From: Paraglaciecola mesophila
GTDB lineage: Bacteria; Pseudomonadota; Gammaproteobacteria; Enterobacterales; Alteromonadaceae
NCBI RefSeq assembly: GCF_009906955.1
Contig: NZ_CP047656.1
Span: forward strand, 4,153,001-4,217,000
Direction of reading: 5' to 3'
Length of the DNA stretch: 64,000 nucleotides
Each line of letters starts with the position of its first letter. Within the stretch, counting starts at the first letter, position 1. The notes beneath the pieces were generated by a model, which saw only the letters and a program-made list of their open reading frames with translations, did not search any database and had not been told where the DNA came from. This document shows, one piece after another, positions 18,073 through 27,608 of the stretch. Made by a program: the position numbers and the translations under genes.

Positions 18073-18146
18073 TTTGACCTCAATCTATTGATTTTCTTCC
18101 AGACTCCGGGAAATTCTACCTAGCCGGTGTCTGGTTAGCAAAGAAA

Positions 18147-18175
18147 AGGCGATAACTTTTTATACATTATCGCCT
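18147..18175 (-). terminator. hairpin between aceF and lpdA
   Basis: 9-bp perfect stem AGGCGATAA / TTATCGCCT with an 11-base loop. On the minus strand the tract TTTCTTT follows. It is probably a partial terminator or mRNA-processing hairpin between aceF and lpdA. Confidence 0.5.
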
Positions 18176-18184
18176 AGCTGTTCG

Positions 18185-20185
18185 TTACAGTAACATTTCG
18201 CGCAAGTCACCTAGGACTTTGCCCAAGTGAACAGCGAAGCGTGCAGCAACTGCGCCATCAATGACTCGGTGATCGTAAGACAATGATAAAGGCAGCATTA
18301 GCCTTGGCTCGAAGTCTTTACCGTTCCATTTCGGCTTCATTTCACTTTTAGACACACCTAATATGGCGACATCTGGTGCATTTACAATAGGTGTAAATGC
18401 TGTTCCGCCAATTCCGCCTAAGCTAGAAATGGTGAAACAACTGCCTTGCATGTCAGCGGCTTTAAGTTTTCCGTCACGCGCCTTGATACTGATTTCCATC
18501 AATTCTTTTGATAGATCGTAGATACCTTTCTTATCTACATCACGTACAACAGGCACTACCAAACCGTTCGGTGTTTCTACCGCAATACCCACATGGTAAT
18601 ACTTCTTTTGGATCAAGCTTTCGCCAGATTCAGACAGTGAAGAATTAAACACAGGGTACGCTTTAAGGGCATCAGCAACAGCTTTCATCATGAAAACCAA
18701 TGGCGTTATTTTAAAGCCAAGCTTTTTCTTTTCAGCAACAGCATTTTGCTGCTTACGGAAGGCTTCTAAATCTGTGATATCGGCTTCTTCAAACTGTGTT
18801 ACGTGTGGGATAGTGACCCAGTTACGATGTAAGTTTGGTCCAGAGATTTTCTGGATTCGGGTTAACGGAATTTCTTCCACTTCACCGAATTTGCTGAAAT
18901 CAACTTTAGGTGGCGCAAGCACTTGTAAACCGCCGCCACCGTTGTTAACAGAAGAGCCTGCAGTCATTTTAGGACGAGACAATTCATATTTAACATACGA
19001 CTGAACATCTTCCTTGAGGACGCGGTTTTTCGGGCCTGTGCCTTTTACTTGGGTCAAATCAACACCGAATTCACGAGCAACACGGCGAACTGACGGCGAC
19101 GCATGAACTTTGCCTGCTTTACCACGTTCACCTGCAGATGGGTGATGGGGTACAGGCGCTGATTTAGGCGCGCTTTGGGCAGGAGCAGAGGTTTTTTCTG
19201 CTTGCGGTGTAGAGGCTTTCGTTTCAGCCTTAGGTGCTGCTTTTGGTGCACTGCCAGCTACTTCAAGCAATAGAACCACAGAACCTTCAGAAACTTTGTC
19301 GCCGACACTGATTTTAAGCTCTTTGACGACACCGGCTTTAGGAGCAGGCACATCCATAGTCGCTTTATCTGTTTCAAGGGTGATTAAACCGGTTTCTTCT
19401 TCGATTTTATCGCCTACGGCTACGAGTACTTCGATGATATCAACATCGGTGTCACCACCGATATCAGGTACAGTCACTTCAATCGTTTCTGGTTCACCAG
19501 AGGCTTGTTCTTCTTCAGCCGGGGCACTGGCAGCTTGACTCTGCTCTTGCGCAGGTGCAGCTTGTGTTTCTGCAGAAGCCGATTCGGTTTGCGCTGGTGC
19601 ACTACCTGCCACTTCTAGCAAAATTACAAGTGAGCCTTCAGATACTTTGTCACCGGTGCTCAGCTTAACTTCTTTCACTACACCGGCTTTCGGTGAAGGG
19701 ACATCCATGGTTGCTTTGTCTGTTTCTAGGGTAACTAGGCCAGTTTCTTCTTCGATACTATCACCAGCGCTTACGAGAATTTCAATGACTTCAACATCGG
19801 TGTCGCCACCAATATCTGGGACTGTCACTTCAATCACTTGTGAAGCTGATGAAGACGATTGAGCCTCTTCTTTAGCGGGTGCTGGCTCTTCAGATTTTGC
19901 TTCTGTTTTCGCTGGCTCTGGTGCTTCTTCTTCCTGTGGTGCGCTATCACCACTGGACATTTTCATGATCAATTGGTCTTGGCTAATTTTGTCACCAACC
20001 TTGACTGAAATATCGCTGATTGTGCCAGCGAAAGGAGCAGGAATATCCATGCTCGCTTTGTCGCTTTCTACCGTGATCAGGGATGCTTCAGCGTCAACGT
20101 TGTCACCAACGGCGACAAGAACTTCAATGACTTCTACTTCGTCGCCACCAACATCGGGTACCAATACATCTTTTATATCTGACAT
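18185..20185 (-). CDS. aceF: pyruvate dehydrogenase complex E2, dihydrolipoamide acetyltransferase with three lipoyl domains
   Basis: 666 residues. Three lipoyl domains, each with the lipoylated Lys in ESDKASMD or ETDKATMD, at about 1-75, 118-192 and 228-303, joined by Ala/Pro/Glu/Gln-rich linkers. The E3/E1-binding domain is about 350-390 (ASPSVRRVAREFGVDL). The catalytic acetyltransferase domain is about 430-666, with the active His in YDHRVIDGA. Transfers the acetyl group to CoA and forms the core of the complex. Domains 2 and 3 are nearly identical in sequence, which points to internal duplication. 20 bp after aceE. Confidence 0.96.
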   Translation of the reverse strand: MSDIKDVLVPDVGGDEVEVIEVLVAVGDNVDAEASLITVESDKASMDIPAPFAGTISDISVKVGDKISQDQLIMKMSSGDSAPQEEEAPEPAKTEAKSEEPAPAKEEAQSSSSASQVIEVTVPDIGGDTDVEVIEILVSAGDSIEEETGLVTLETDKATMDVPSPKAGVVKEVKLSTGDKVSEGSLVILLEVAGSAPAQTESASAETQAAPAQEQSQAASAPAEEEQASGEPETIEVTVPDIGGDTDVDIIEVLVAVGDKIEEETGLITLETDKATMDVPAPKAGVVKELKISVGDKVSEGSVVLLLEVAGSAPKAAPKAETKASTPQAEKTSAPAQSAPKSAPVPHHPSAGERGKAGKVHASPSVRRVAREFGVDLTQVKGTGPKNRVLKEDVQSYVKYELSRPKMTAGSSVNNGGGGLQVLAPPKVDFSKFGEVEEIPLTRIQKISGPNLHRNWVTIPHVTQFEEADITDLEAFRKQQNAVAEKKKLGFKITPLVFMMKAVADALKAYPVFNSSLSESGESLIQKKYYHVGIAVETPNGLVVPVVRDVDKKGIYDLSKELMEISIKARDGKLKAADMQGSCFTISSLGGIGGTAFTPIVNAPDVAILGVSKSEMKPKWNGKDFEPRLMLPLSLSYDHRVIDGAVAARFAVHLGKVLGDLREMLL

Positions 20186-20205
20186 TTTGATTTAATCCTC
20201 AATGG

Positions 20206-22878
20206 TTATGCGTAAAGCGGGTTAATTTTGTTTTGGTCAATACCAAACTCAGCAATGGCGTCTACCAGCACTTTTTTGTCGATGTCGCCTGCAGTAACCA
20301 ACTCGCGAAGAGCGGCAATAACCACAAATTTTGCATCTACTTCAAAGTGATGACGCAAGTTCGCACGACTATCAGAGCGACCAAAACCGTCTGTCCCCAA
20401 CACTTTGTATTGACCAGGAACAAATGCACGCACTTGGTCTACATAACTCTTCATGTAGTCTGTGGCTGCAATGGTTGGGCCGTCAAAGCCGTCATTCAAT
20501 ACTTTTGTAATGTAAGGAACGCGCTGATCTTGCTCAGGGTTTAACAAGTTAAAGTGTTCACAGTCAATACCGTCACGGCCTAGTTCGTTGAACGAGGTCA
20601 CACTGTAAACTTCTGAAGCAACAGAGAATTTATCATGCAATATCTTAGCGGCTTCACGCACCTGCTCTAGGATTGTGCCTGAGCCAAGTAACTTCACTTT
20701 AGTCTTGTTGTTAGCATTACCTTGATGCTCAAGCTTATAGATACCTTTAACGATACCCTCGGTAACGTTATCTGGCATGGCAGGTTGAACATAGTTTTCA
20801 TTCATTACGGTTAGGTAGTAGAAAACGTTTTCTTGTTCTTCAAACATACGACGCATACCGTCTTGCACAATCACTGCAATTTCATAACCGTAAGTTGGAT
20901 CGTAAGAGATACAGTTAGGTATTAGTCCAGCTTGGATATGACTGTGACCGTCTTGGTGTTGTAAGCCTTCACCGTTCAGGGTCGTTCTGCCGGCTGTACC
21001 GCCAACTAAGAAGCCACGTGTCTGGCTATCACCTGCGGCCCATGCCATATCACCAACACGTTGGAAACCGAACATAGAGTAGTAGATGTAAACCGGGATC
21101 ATAGGTAAGTCGTTTGTCGAGTATGATGTACCGGCAGCAACCCAAGAAGCCATTGCGCCTAGCTCATTGATACCTTCTTGAAGTACTTGCCCTTTTTCAT
21201 CTTCACGATAATACGCGACTTGGTCTTTATCTTGAGGAACGTATTTTTGGCCGCCGTTCGAGTAAATACCGACTTGACGGAACAAGCCTTCCATACCAAA
21301 AGTACGCGCTTCGTCAGGGATAATTGGCACTACGCGAGAGCCGACTTTTTTGTCTTTAAGCATCACAGTCAATACGCGAACAAACGCCATAGTGGTCGAA
21401 ATTTCACGATCACCTGAGCCTTTCGTGATGGCTTCAAATGCTTTTAGCGGTGGTGCGGGAAGATCTTCAGAGCTTTTCGCAAGACGCACTGGCATGTACC
21501 CATGAAGTGAATCACGTCGGGCACGCATGTACTTCATTTCTTCGCTGTCTTCTGGGAATTTGTAGTAAGGTAGGTTTGCTACGTCTTCATCAGCAACAGG
21601 GATATTAAAGCGGTCGCGATATTCACGAACAGATTCAACGTCCATTTTCTTGACGTTGTGAGCGATGTTTTTACCTTCGCCAGCTGCACCCATTCCGTAA
21701 CCTTTAACGGTTTTCGCTAGGATAACCTGAGGACGACCCTTGGTTTCAGTCGCACGCTTATAAGCAGCGTACACTTTAACTGGATCGTGACCACCACGGT
21801 TTAAGCGCCAAATGTCGTCATCTGACATATTTGACACCATCTCTTTTAATTCAGGGTATTTACCAAAGAAATTTTCGCGTGTGTACGCGCCGCCCTTGGC
21901 TTTGTAGTTTTGGTATTCGCCATCTACAGTTTCGTTCATCAAATCAAGTAGTTTTCCTGATGAGTCACGTGCCAATAGTGGATCCCAGTAGCGTCCCCAA
22001 ATAACCTTCAATACTTCCCAACCTGCGCCGCGGAACGTACCTTCAAGCTCTTGGATTATTTTGCCATTACCACGAACCGGTCCATCTAACCGTTGTAGGT
22101 TACAGTTAATAACAAACGTTAGGTTGTCTAAGCCTTCACGAGAGGCGAGGCCAATTGCCCCCAAGCTTTCTGGCTCATCTACTTCACCATCACCCATAAA
22201 GCACCATACACGTTGCTCAGAACAGTCTTTAAGGCCGCGGCTTGTAAGGTATTTAAGGAAGCGTGCTAGATAAATCGCCTGCATAGGGCCCAAGCCCATA
22301 GATACAGTCGGGAACTGCCAGAAATCAGGCATTAATTTCGGATGAGGATAAGACGATACGCCTTGCCCATCGACTTCTTGACGGAAACCATCAAGTTGGT
22401 CTTCGCTTAGACGCCCTTCAATGAACGCACGTGAGTATATACCTGGTGAGACGTGTCCTTGTACAAACAAGTAGTCACCACCGTCTTTCTCATTAGGTGC
22501 TCGGAAGAAGTGGTTGAAGCCTACATCGTACAACATGGCTGAAGAGGCAAAACTTGAAATATGGCCGCCTAGCTCTAAATCTTTTTTAGAGCCACGAAGC
22601 ACCATCATCATCGCATTCCAACGAATGGCATTACGGATTTTAGCTTCAATGGTTTGATCGCCAGGCATAGTCGGTTCTTGGCCCGCTGGGATCGTATTGA
22701 TATATGCTGTGGTCGCATCGTAGGGCAAGTGAGCACCACTGCGACGGGCTTTTTCGATTAAGCTTTCTAGCAAATAGTGCGCACGGTCAATGCCTTCCTC
22801 TTCTAGTACTGCGTCAAGGGCATCTAACCATTCTTGCGTTTCTTGTGGATCCACATCCGGATGCATCATATCAGCCAT
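20206..22878 (-). CDS. aceE: pyruvate dehydrogenase E1 component, homodimeric type
   Basis: 890 residues, the usual length of the homodimeric gammaproteobacterial E1. Thiamine-diphosphate enzyme that decarboxylates pyruvate and acetylates the lipoyl group of AceF. The ThDP/Mg motif is GDGEVDEPES ... NLTFVINCNLQ, and the transketolase-like central and C-terminal domains are complete. ATG 22878 has GGAGAGCACC directly before it. Located between pdhR (108 bp upstream) and aceF. Confidence 0.97.
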   Translation of the reverse strand: MADMMHPDVDPQETQEWLDALDAVLEEEGIDRAHYLLESLIEKARRSGAHLPYDATTAYINTIPAGQEPTMPGDQTIEAKIRNAIRWNAMMMVLRGSKKDLELGGHISSFASSAMLYDVGFNHFFRAPNEKDGGDYLFVQGHVSPGIYSRAFIEGRLSEDQLDGFRQEVDGQGVSSYPHPKLMPDFWQFPTVSMGLGPMQAIYLARFLKYLTSRGLKDCSEQRVWCFMGDGEVDEPESLGAIGLASREGLDNLTFVINCNLQRLDGPVRGNGKIIQELEGTFRGAGWEVLKVIWGRYWDPLLARDSSGKLLDLMNETVDGEYQNYKAKGGAYTRENFFGKYPELKEMVSNMSDDDIWRLNRGGHDPVKVYAAYKRATETKGRPQVILAKTVKGYGMGAAGEGKNIAHNVKKMDVESVREYRDRFNIPVADEDVANLPYYKFPEDSEEMKYMRARRDSLHGYMPVRLAKSSEDLPAPPLKAFEAITKGSGDREISTTMAFVRVLTVMLKDKKVGSRVVPIIPDEARTFGMEGLFRQVGIYSNGGQKYVPQDKDQVAYYREDEKGQVLQEGINELGAMASWVAAGTSYSTNDLPMIPVYIYYSMFGFQRVGDMAWAAGDSQTRGFLVGGTAGRTTLNGEGLQHQDGHSHIQAGLIPNCISYDPTYGYEIAVIVQDGMRRMFEEQENVFYYLTVMNENYVQPAMPDNVTEGIVKGIYKLEHQGNANNKTKVKLLGSGTILEQVREAAKILHDKFSVASEVYSVTSFNELGRDGIDCEHFNLLNPEQDQRVPYITKVLNDGFDGPTIAATDYMKSYVDQVRAFVPGQYKVLGTDGFGRSDSRANLRHHFEVDAKFVVIAALRELVTAGDIDKKVLVDAIAEFGIDQNKINPLYA

Positions 22879-22986
22879 GGTGCTCTCCTATATTAAAAGT
22901 TGTTTATTAAATTTATTTTTGACTTCAGTGTGGCGAATGACGCGTAAATTGAAGACAAAAAGCGATTCATTGTTTACTTAAAACGA

Positions 22987-23742
22987 TTACTCTTTTACTT
23001 CTATTCTGCGTAATGCTCTTTGCATACGCATGTCTTGACGGTTAATATCTAACAAAGTTTTTTCAATGTATCCAAGGTGTTCGTTGCTTGCCTCACGCGC
23101 CAATTCTGGATCGCGCTTAACTATGGCTTGCACGATGTTTTTGCGCTGAGAGTTAATCATCAGTTGAGCTTCAGGGTAAGCGGATAAAAAAACCAAGTTC
23201 CGATAAATATTATCTTTCAAAAGTGCTTCGAAGCTACGCATAACATGTAACAACACCACGTTATGTGCTGCGACAGCCATTGTCAGATAAAATTCAACCA
23301 GGGCTTCAGCTTCTCTATTGTGATCGCTTTGCTGCGATGCGCTAGGTAAGTTTTCTAGTGCATCTTGTAGAGCATCGTAATCACTTTGCTGTCCTCGTAG
23401 CGCAGCGTAATAAGCAGCCATTCCTTCGAGGGCGTGACGAAATTCCAATAAATCAAATTGCGTTTCAGGACGAGTGGTTAACAGGGCCATTAACGGGTCA
23501 GTGATCAAGGTGTTCATCCGGCGCTTTACAAACGTACCACCGCCTTGCTTTCTTTCAACTAATCCTTTGGCTTCCAATTTTTGTATGGCTTCTCGAACAG
23601 AAGGGCGTGACACGGCGAACTTAAGTGCAAGTTCACGTTCCGACGGCATTTTTTGTCCGGAAAGAAAAGTGCCGTCGATCAACATGGACTCTATTTGTTC
23701 CATTATTTCGTCAGACAATTTTTTTGTACGAACATGCTGCAT
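22987..23742 (-). CDS. pdhR: GntR/FadR-type repressor of the pyruvate dehydrogenase operon
   Basis: 251 residues. N-terminal winged helix-turn-helix about 10-70 (SGQKMPSERELALKFAVSRPSVREAIQKLEAKGLV, given here by its features: the SERELA and VSRPSVREAIQ motifs). The C-terminal FadR-like ligand domain is about 90-235. In E. coli PdhR binds pyruvate and releases its operator. The palindrome 62-78 bp before the start codon matches the PdhR operator exactly, so the gene is probably autoregulated together with aceEF-lpdA. Confidence 0.93.
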   Translation of the reverse strand: MQHVRTKKLSDEIMEQIESMLIDGTFLSGQKMPSERELALKFAVSRPSVREAIQKLEAKGLVERKQGGGTFVKRRMNTLITDPLMALLTTRPETQFDLLEFRHALEGMAAYYAALRGQQSDYDALQDALENLPSASQQSDHNREAEALVEFYLTMAVAAHNVVLLHVMRSFEALLKDNIYRNLVFLSAYPEAQLMINSQRKNIVQAIVKRDPELAREASNEHLGYIEKTLLDINRQDMRMQRALRRIEVKE

Positions 23743-23803
23743 GTCGCTTCACCGCTCCTGTCTTTTAAACCGCACATTTAGACGCTAAATATACAAATTG
23801 GAC

Positions 23804-23820
23804 AATTGGTAAGACCAATT
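23804..23820 (-). promoter_or_regulatory. PdhR operator
   Basis: Perfect 17-bp palindrome AATTGGTAAGACCAATT, matching the known PdhR consensus ATTGGTnnnACCAAT. On the minus strand TATATT lies 13 bases beyond it, and the operator overlaps the expected -35 zone. A repressor bound there would block the pdhR promoter. Confidence 0.88.
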
Positions 23821-23889
23821 AACCCAATAGCTTAGAGCAGTATCGCCATTGGGTAAATGTCTAATTGCTTTAAAAGTGCTGAATAAAGT

Positions 23890-23926
23890 AAAAAAAAGCT
23901 GACGGACCACCCAAATTGCGGGTGTT
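23890..23926 (-). terminator. possible terminator of ampD-ampE
   Basis: Short stem CACCC / GGGTG (23908-23912 and 23920-23924). A run of eight A at 23890-23897 gives eight T on the minus strand, about 10 bases beyond the stem. Weak by structure. Confidence 0.3.
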
Positions 23927-23957
23927 TTAGCCGATCTTCGCTGACTGGTCTGAGTTG

Positions 23958-24770
23958 TTAGCTTAGCCAGCCACCTAAGGTTAATCCTGAGATAACAGCC
24001 ATTAAGAACAAAATGTTTCTTTTTGCAAGTTTGACCAAGGTGCAGGGCTCCTCTGTATAATCGCGTTCATCTGGCTCTACTTCTTCTGCTGCTTGAGTGA
24101 CATCAATAAGTAATTTCTTAGCAGATATATTGGCAGCAAAGAAGTGTCCAAGCCAAATTGGCAATGCTCTAGAAAAGTGCCCAACTAATAAGAAACCAAG
24201 GGAGGTAATGCGCACTGGAAGCCAATCCAGCACATGAATGATTTTGTTGGCGTGTTGGTTGTCGTTGCCGATTTTTGATTGAATGGCCCGTGCCAATACA
24301 TAAAATAAAGCACCGGCGGCACCAAAAAACACGAAAAATAAAATCACGGCAGCATAATGGCGATAGTTCTGCCAGACAAGGTTTTGGCCGAAAGTGGCGG
24401 GGATTTTCTGATTCTCACAGATTTGATCTTCATATAAGCTACAGGCTTCCATGTCGCCGCGATTAGCTGCTTGGAGATAACATTTATACGTAGCGCGGAC
24501 GTTAGGACAGCCCACGCATACCATGAGTATGCTCGTACTAAGAATAAACGCGATAATTTGCCCAACAGCAAAGGTCAGTATACAAAATACGATAATCGCA
24601 GGAAGCGCTATGACAAGTAGTAGGGTGAGTACAGAGGTTTCACCTGTTAACCCATCACGTCTTTGCCATCCTGATATGTATTTTTCACTGTAGAAATCCG
24701 CCTGCCAGTAGCGGGATTTCGTTGTAACACGCTCCACAAACAGTACCAGCAGTAAACTGATTAAGGTCAT
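23958..24770 (-). CDS. ampE: AmpE-like inner-membrane protein
   Basis: 270 residues with about four membrane helices: about 48-66, 68-88, 140-162 and near the C-terminus. The N-terminal MTLISLLLVLFVERVTTKSRYWQ segment and the later LDWLPVRITSLGFLLVGHF resemble AmpE/CobD-fold proteins. AmpE is the membrane partner gene of ampD in the muropeptide recycling/beta-lactamase induction locus; its biochemical role is unclear. 38 bp after ampD, one operon. Confidence 0.8.
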   Translation of the reverse strand: MTLISLLLVLFVERVTTKSRYWQADFYSEKYISGWQRRDGLTGETSVLTLLLVIALPAIIVFCILTFAVGQIIAFILSTSILMVCVGCPNVRATYKCYLQAANRGDMEACSLYEDQICENQKIPATFGQNLVWQNYRHYAAVILFFVFFGAAGALFYVLARAIQSKIGNDNQHANKIIHVLDWLPVRITSLGFLLVGHFSRALPIWLGHFFAANISAKKLLIDVTQAAEEVEPDERDYTEEPCTLVKLAKRNILFLMAVISGLTLGGWLS

Positions 24771-24808
24771 GTTTTATTCCTCTTTTTAGTTATTGTTATT
24801 TTTACGTT

Positions 24809-25396
24809 TCAAAGCAAACTCAAACCTTGACGAAAGCGTTGCCAGTCGAAAGCCACTCCAGGATCCGTTTTACGCCCAGGAGCAATATCATTATGGCCTA
24901 CTATTCGACCAAGGGTGATTTTAGGGTAAGTGTGCATAAGTATTTGGCTCAATTTGAGCAAAGCAGTGTATTGCTGTTTTGTGTATGGGATGTGATCAGC
25001 CCCTTCTAGTTCGACGCCTATCGCGTAGTCGTTGCATCGCTGGCGCCCTTGGAAACTAGAAAGGCCAGCGTGCCAAGCACGCTCATCAAAAGGCACAAAC
25101 TGAATCAGTTCTCCATCACGTTTAATAACACAATGTGCCGATACGCGCATTTCATGTATTTTTTGAAAATATGGATGCGCTTTGGGGTCAAGTTTGCCGG
25201 CAAAAAAATCTTCAATATAGGGCGTATCAAACTGGTTAGGCGGTAATGAAATATTGTGAATAACCAGCAAAGATATATCACGGGGATCAGGGCGTTGATC
25301 TTTATGCGTGGTCGTGACCTGGCGTGCATCGATCAGCGCGTGTTGGTTGATGGTAAATGCACAGGGAAATTCGTTTGACAATGGGGAAGACAACAC
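24809..25396 (-). CDS. ampD: 1,6-anhydro-N-acetylmuramyl-L-alanine amidase
   Basis: 195 residues, no signal peptide, hence cytoplasmic. Cleaves the lactyl-peptide bond of anhydromuropeptides during cell-wall recycling. The amidase_2 zinc ligands are His47 (VIHNIS), His168 and Asp178 (VGHNDIAPGRKTDPG); the catalytic Glu is in YAIGVELEG. Divergent from the retropepsin-like gene with 66 bp between, so promoters overlap. The standard context ampD-ampE followed by nadC-pilA is kept. Confidence 0.93.
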   Translation of the reverse strand: MLSSPLSNEFPCAFTINQHALIDARQVTTTHKDQRPDPRDISLLVIHNISLPPNQFDTPYIEDFFAGKLDPKAHPYFQKIHEMRVSAHCVIKRDGELIQFVPFDERAWHAGLSSFQGRQRCNDYAIGVELEGADHIPYTKQQYTALLKLSQILMHTYPKITLGRIVGHNDIAPGRKTDPGVAFDWQRFRQGLSLL

Positions 25397-25462
25397 AGCA
25401 GCCTGTTAAATCTCAGTAAGGTTGGTATTATTTAACGTCACACAGTAAAAGTCGAATCGAAT

Positions 25463-25999
25463 ATGTCAAAAGATGGATCATCGCAGGCCGCTCAAGCGAG
25501 CCAAAGCCCCTTGGGGAAATGGATGTTGATACTTGCCTGGGCCGCTGGACTAGGGTTATTGACCTTGTTGTTTCACAAGCAACTTGCGCAGCAGTTGAAC
25601 CCAAATAGCGCTCCACAAAGCCATATACGCGGTGAGCGTATAGAGGTACAACTACAGCAAAATCGCTATGGGCATTATGTCACCAGTGGTTTGATCAACG
25701 CCCAGCCTGTTGTCTTTATGCTCGATACCGGCGCTACAAACGTGTCGATTCCCAGCGCACTCGGGCCCTCACTTGGCTTAACACCGGGTCGACAAGCATG
25801 GGTACAAACGGCTAACGGTCGCTTGCGCGTCGCGCAAACCAGTATTGATGAGTTACAGATCGGTGGGATTGTTTTGCGTAACGTCTCTGCTCATTTAAAT
25901 CCGGGCATGATGGGCAATGAGATATTGCTTGGGATGAGTGCCTTGAAACAAGTAGAATTCGCTCAACGAGGTGAGCAACTGATACTGCGTAGTGAATAA
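25463..25999 (+). CDS. membrane-anchored retropepsin-like aspartic protease (clan AA, TIGR02281 type)
   Basis: 178 residues. One membrane helix about 18-37 with a short cytoplasmic head, then a periplasmic single aspartic-protease domain with DTGAT (Asp88) and the second hydrophobic-hydrophobic-Gly element LLGMSAL. Such domains must dimerise to form the two-Asp active site. The substrate is unknown. It lies between ampD and nadC, where similar small proteases are common in this group. Start ATG 25463; the start is set by the hydrophilic N-terminus, with no clear Shine-Dalgarno sequence. Confidence 0.82.
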   Translation: MSKDGSSQAAQASQSPLGKWMLILAWAAGLGLLTLLFHKQLAQQLNPNSAPQSHIRGERIEVQLQQNRYGHYVTSGLINAQPVVFMLDTGATNVSIPSALGPSLGLTPGRQAWVQTANGRLRVAQTSIDELQIGGIVLRNVSAHLNPGMMGNEILLGMSALKQVEFAQRGEQLILRSE

Positions 26000-26066
26000 C
26001 AAAGCTTGCGCAGGATCCAACGCTTTCTTCATTGGTTTATATTTCATATTTTTATAAAGAGTCAAT

Positions 26067-26909
26067 ATGTTACAACACGCTATTCAACAAGCCGTTAAGG
26101 CTGCATTACTCGAAGACCTAGGCGGCCCAGAGTGCATGGTCGGAGATATTACAGCGAACCTTATTCCAGAGCCGCAGCAAATTAAAGTAAATATCATTAC
26201 CCGCGAGGACTGTGTTGTAGCGGGAAAGGAATGGGTAAATGCTACGTTCCAACAACTTGATAACGACATTAAAATCGACTGGAAAGTAGAAGATGCACAG
26301 CACGTTATCGCCAACACTGTGTTATGTGAAATCAGTGGAAACGCCCGGATGATTTTAACAGGGGAACGCACGGCGTTAAATTTCCTACAGACCCTTAGTG
26401 GTACAGCAACTGTTGTGGCGGATTACGTGAAAGCCCTCGGTGACAGTGAAACCAAATTATTAGATACGCGCAAGACCTTGCCAGGTATGCGCTTAGCACA
26501 AAAATACGCTGTAACCTGCGGTGGCGGTAAAAATCATCGTATTGGTCTGTACGATGCGTATTTGATCAAAGAAAACCATATTTTAGCTTGTGGTTCGATT
26601 GCAAATGCCATCGAAAAAGCCCGCCAAATGCATCCAGATATTCCAGTGGAAGTTGAGGTTGAAAATCTAGATGAACTCAGCCAAGCATTAGATGCAAGTG
26701 CTGATATCATCATGCTGGACAACTTTACCTTAGACGATACTCGTCAAGCGGTTTTATCGACCAAGGGGAAAAGTAAGTTGGAAGTCTCTGGCAATATCAC
26801 TAAAGAGCGCATTGCTGAATTGGCCAAAGTCGGGGTCGATTATATTTCCAGTGGGGCGCTCACTAAACATGTGCAGGCCATTGATTTGTCGCTGCGCGTG
26901 GTAGGGTAA
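26067..26909 (+). CDS. nadC: nicotinate-nucleotide pyrophosphorylase (quinolinate phosphoribosyltransferase)
   Basis: 280 residues. Converts quinolinate and PRPP to nicotinate mononucleotide, CO2 and PPi in de novo NAD synthesis. Conserved elements: EDLGGPECMVGDIT, GERTALNFLQTLSGTAT, DTRKTLPGMRLAQKYAV, GGGKNHRIGLYDA, VEVEVENLDEL, MLDNF and SGNITKERI ... YISSGALTKH. Full length. A single gene with 67 bp to the protease gene and 205 bp to pilA. Confidence 0.96.
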   Translation: MLQHAIQQAVKAALLEDLGGPECMVGDITANLIPEPQQIKVNIITREDCVVAGKEWVNATFQQLDNDIKIDWKVEDAQHVIANTVLCEISGNARMILTGERTALNFLQTLSGTATVVADYVKALGDSETKLLDTRKTLPGMRLAQKYAVTCGGGKNHRIGLYDAYLIKENHILACGSIANAIEKARQMHPDIPVEVEVENLDELSQALDASADIIMLDNFTLDDTRQAVLSTKGKSKLEVSGNITKERIAELAKVGVDYISSGALTKHVQAIDLSLRVVG

Positions 26910-27114
26910 TTTTTGTTATCTACTACAATGATTATCAATTGAGGCATTCCAAATAGTTAAGTTACTAATTTCATACACCTAGGTATAGCCCTGCATACTT
27001 GTCAGATGGTCGGAGCGTTCTATACTAATTTTGAAATTACAACACGCCTTGTTACAAATTGGTGACTAAGGCCAACTTAACGACATATGCACCGAACGAG
27101 TGCAGGAGAGCTTC

Positions 27115-27561
27115 ATGAACACAATTGATATGAATACAGTAGCGACAAAAAAACAAGGTGGTTTTACTCTAATTGAATTAATGATTGTGGTCGCCATTAT
27201 CGGTATTTTGGCCATGATTGCTTTACCTGCGTATCAAACTTACACCGCAAAAGCCGGTTTTAGTGAAGTGGTATCCGCAGCAGGCCCTGCTAAAACAGCT
27301 GTAGAGATATGCGTGCAAACCGGTATCCCAGCGAACTGTGACGATATCGCAGATCAAGCTGGTTGGGCCTCAGGTGACTTAGTCACTTCAGTCGCTATCA
27401 CGGGAACCGAAGCCGCTGGTTATGTTGTGACAGTAACACCTACTGCTAATGTACAATCGGGTGTTACTGCGGCAGAAACTTATGTGCTTACAGGTACCGT
27501 TGCTGCTGGCTCTGTTAATTGGGCTACATCTGGCGGTTGTACTGCTGCTAACTTATGTTAA
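27115..27561 (+). CDS. pilA: type IV pilin
   Basis: 148 residues from ATG 27115 with AGGAGA 5 bases upstream. Leader of 16 residues, then the prepilin peptidase site QGG-FTLIE and the N-terminal helix FTLIELMIVVAIIGILAMIALPAY. The globular part has a Cys pair near the middle (VEICVQTGIPANC) and a C-terminal GGCTAANLC pair that could form the D-loop disulfide. Major or minor subunit cannot be told from sequence alone, but the position next to pilC-pilD fits the main pilin. A terminator follows directly. Confidence 0.92.
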   Translation: MNTIDMNTVATKKQGGFTLIELMIVVAIIGILAMIALPAYQTYTAKAGFSEVVSAAGPAKTAVEICVQTGIPANCDDIADQAGWASGDLVTSVAITGTEAAGYVVTVTPTANVQSGVTAAETYVLTGTVAAGSVNWATSGGCTAANLC

Positions 27562-27585
27562 TCCACTAGTGTAATGATTTTTTCG

Positions 27586-27608
27586 CCCAGCCTTTCGCTG
27601 GGTTTTTT
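27586..27608 (+). terminator. terminator between pilA and pilC
   Basis: Stem CCCAGC / GCTGGG with a 5-base loop and six T. It fits the usual high pilA to low pilC expression step. Confidence 0.85.

Noticed and set aside
19296..20195. Several frames of 70-80 codons antisense to aceF
   Set aside because: They repeat at the spacing of the lipoyl domains and are shadows of those repeats.
26910..27114. Sigma-54 promoter for pilA
   Set aside because: I looked for GG-N10-GC elements (TGGTCGG and TTGGTGAC stretches were considered), but none has a convincing -24/-12 match.
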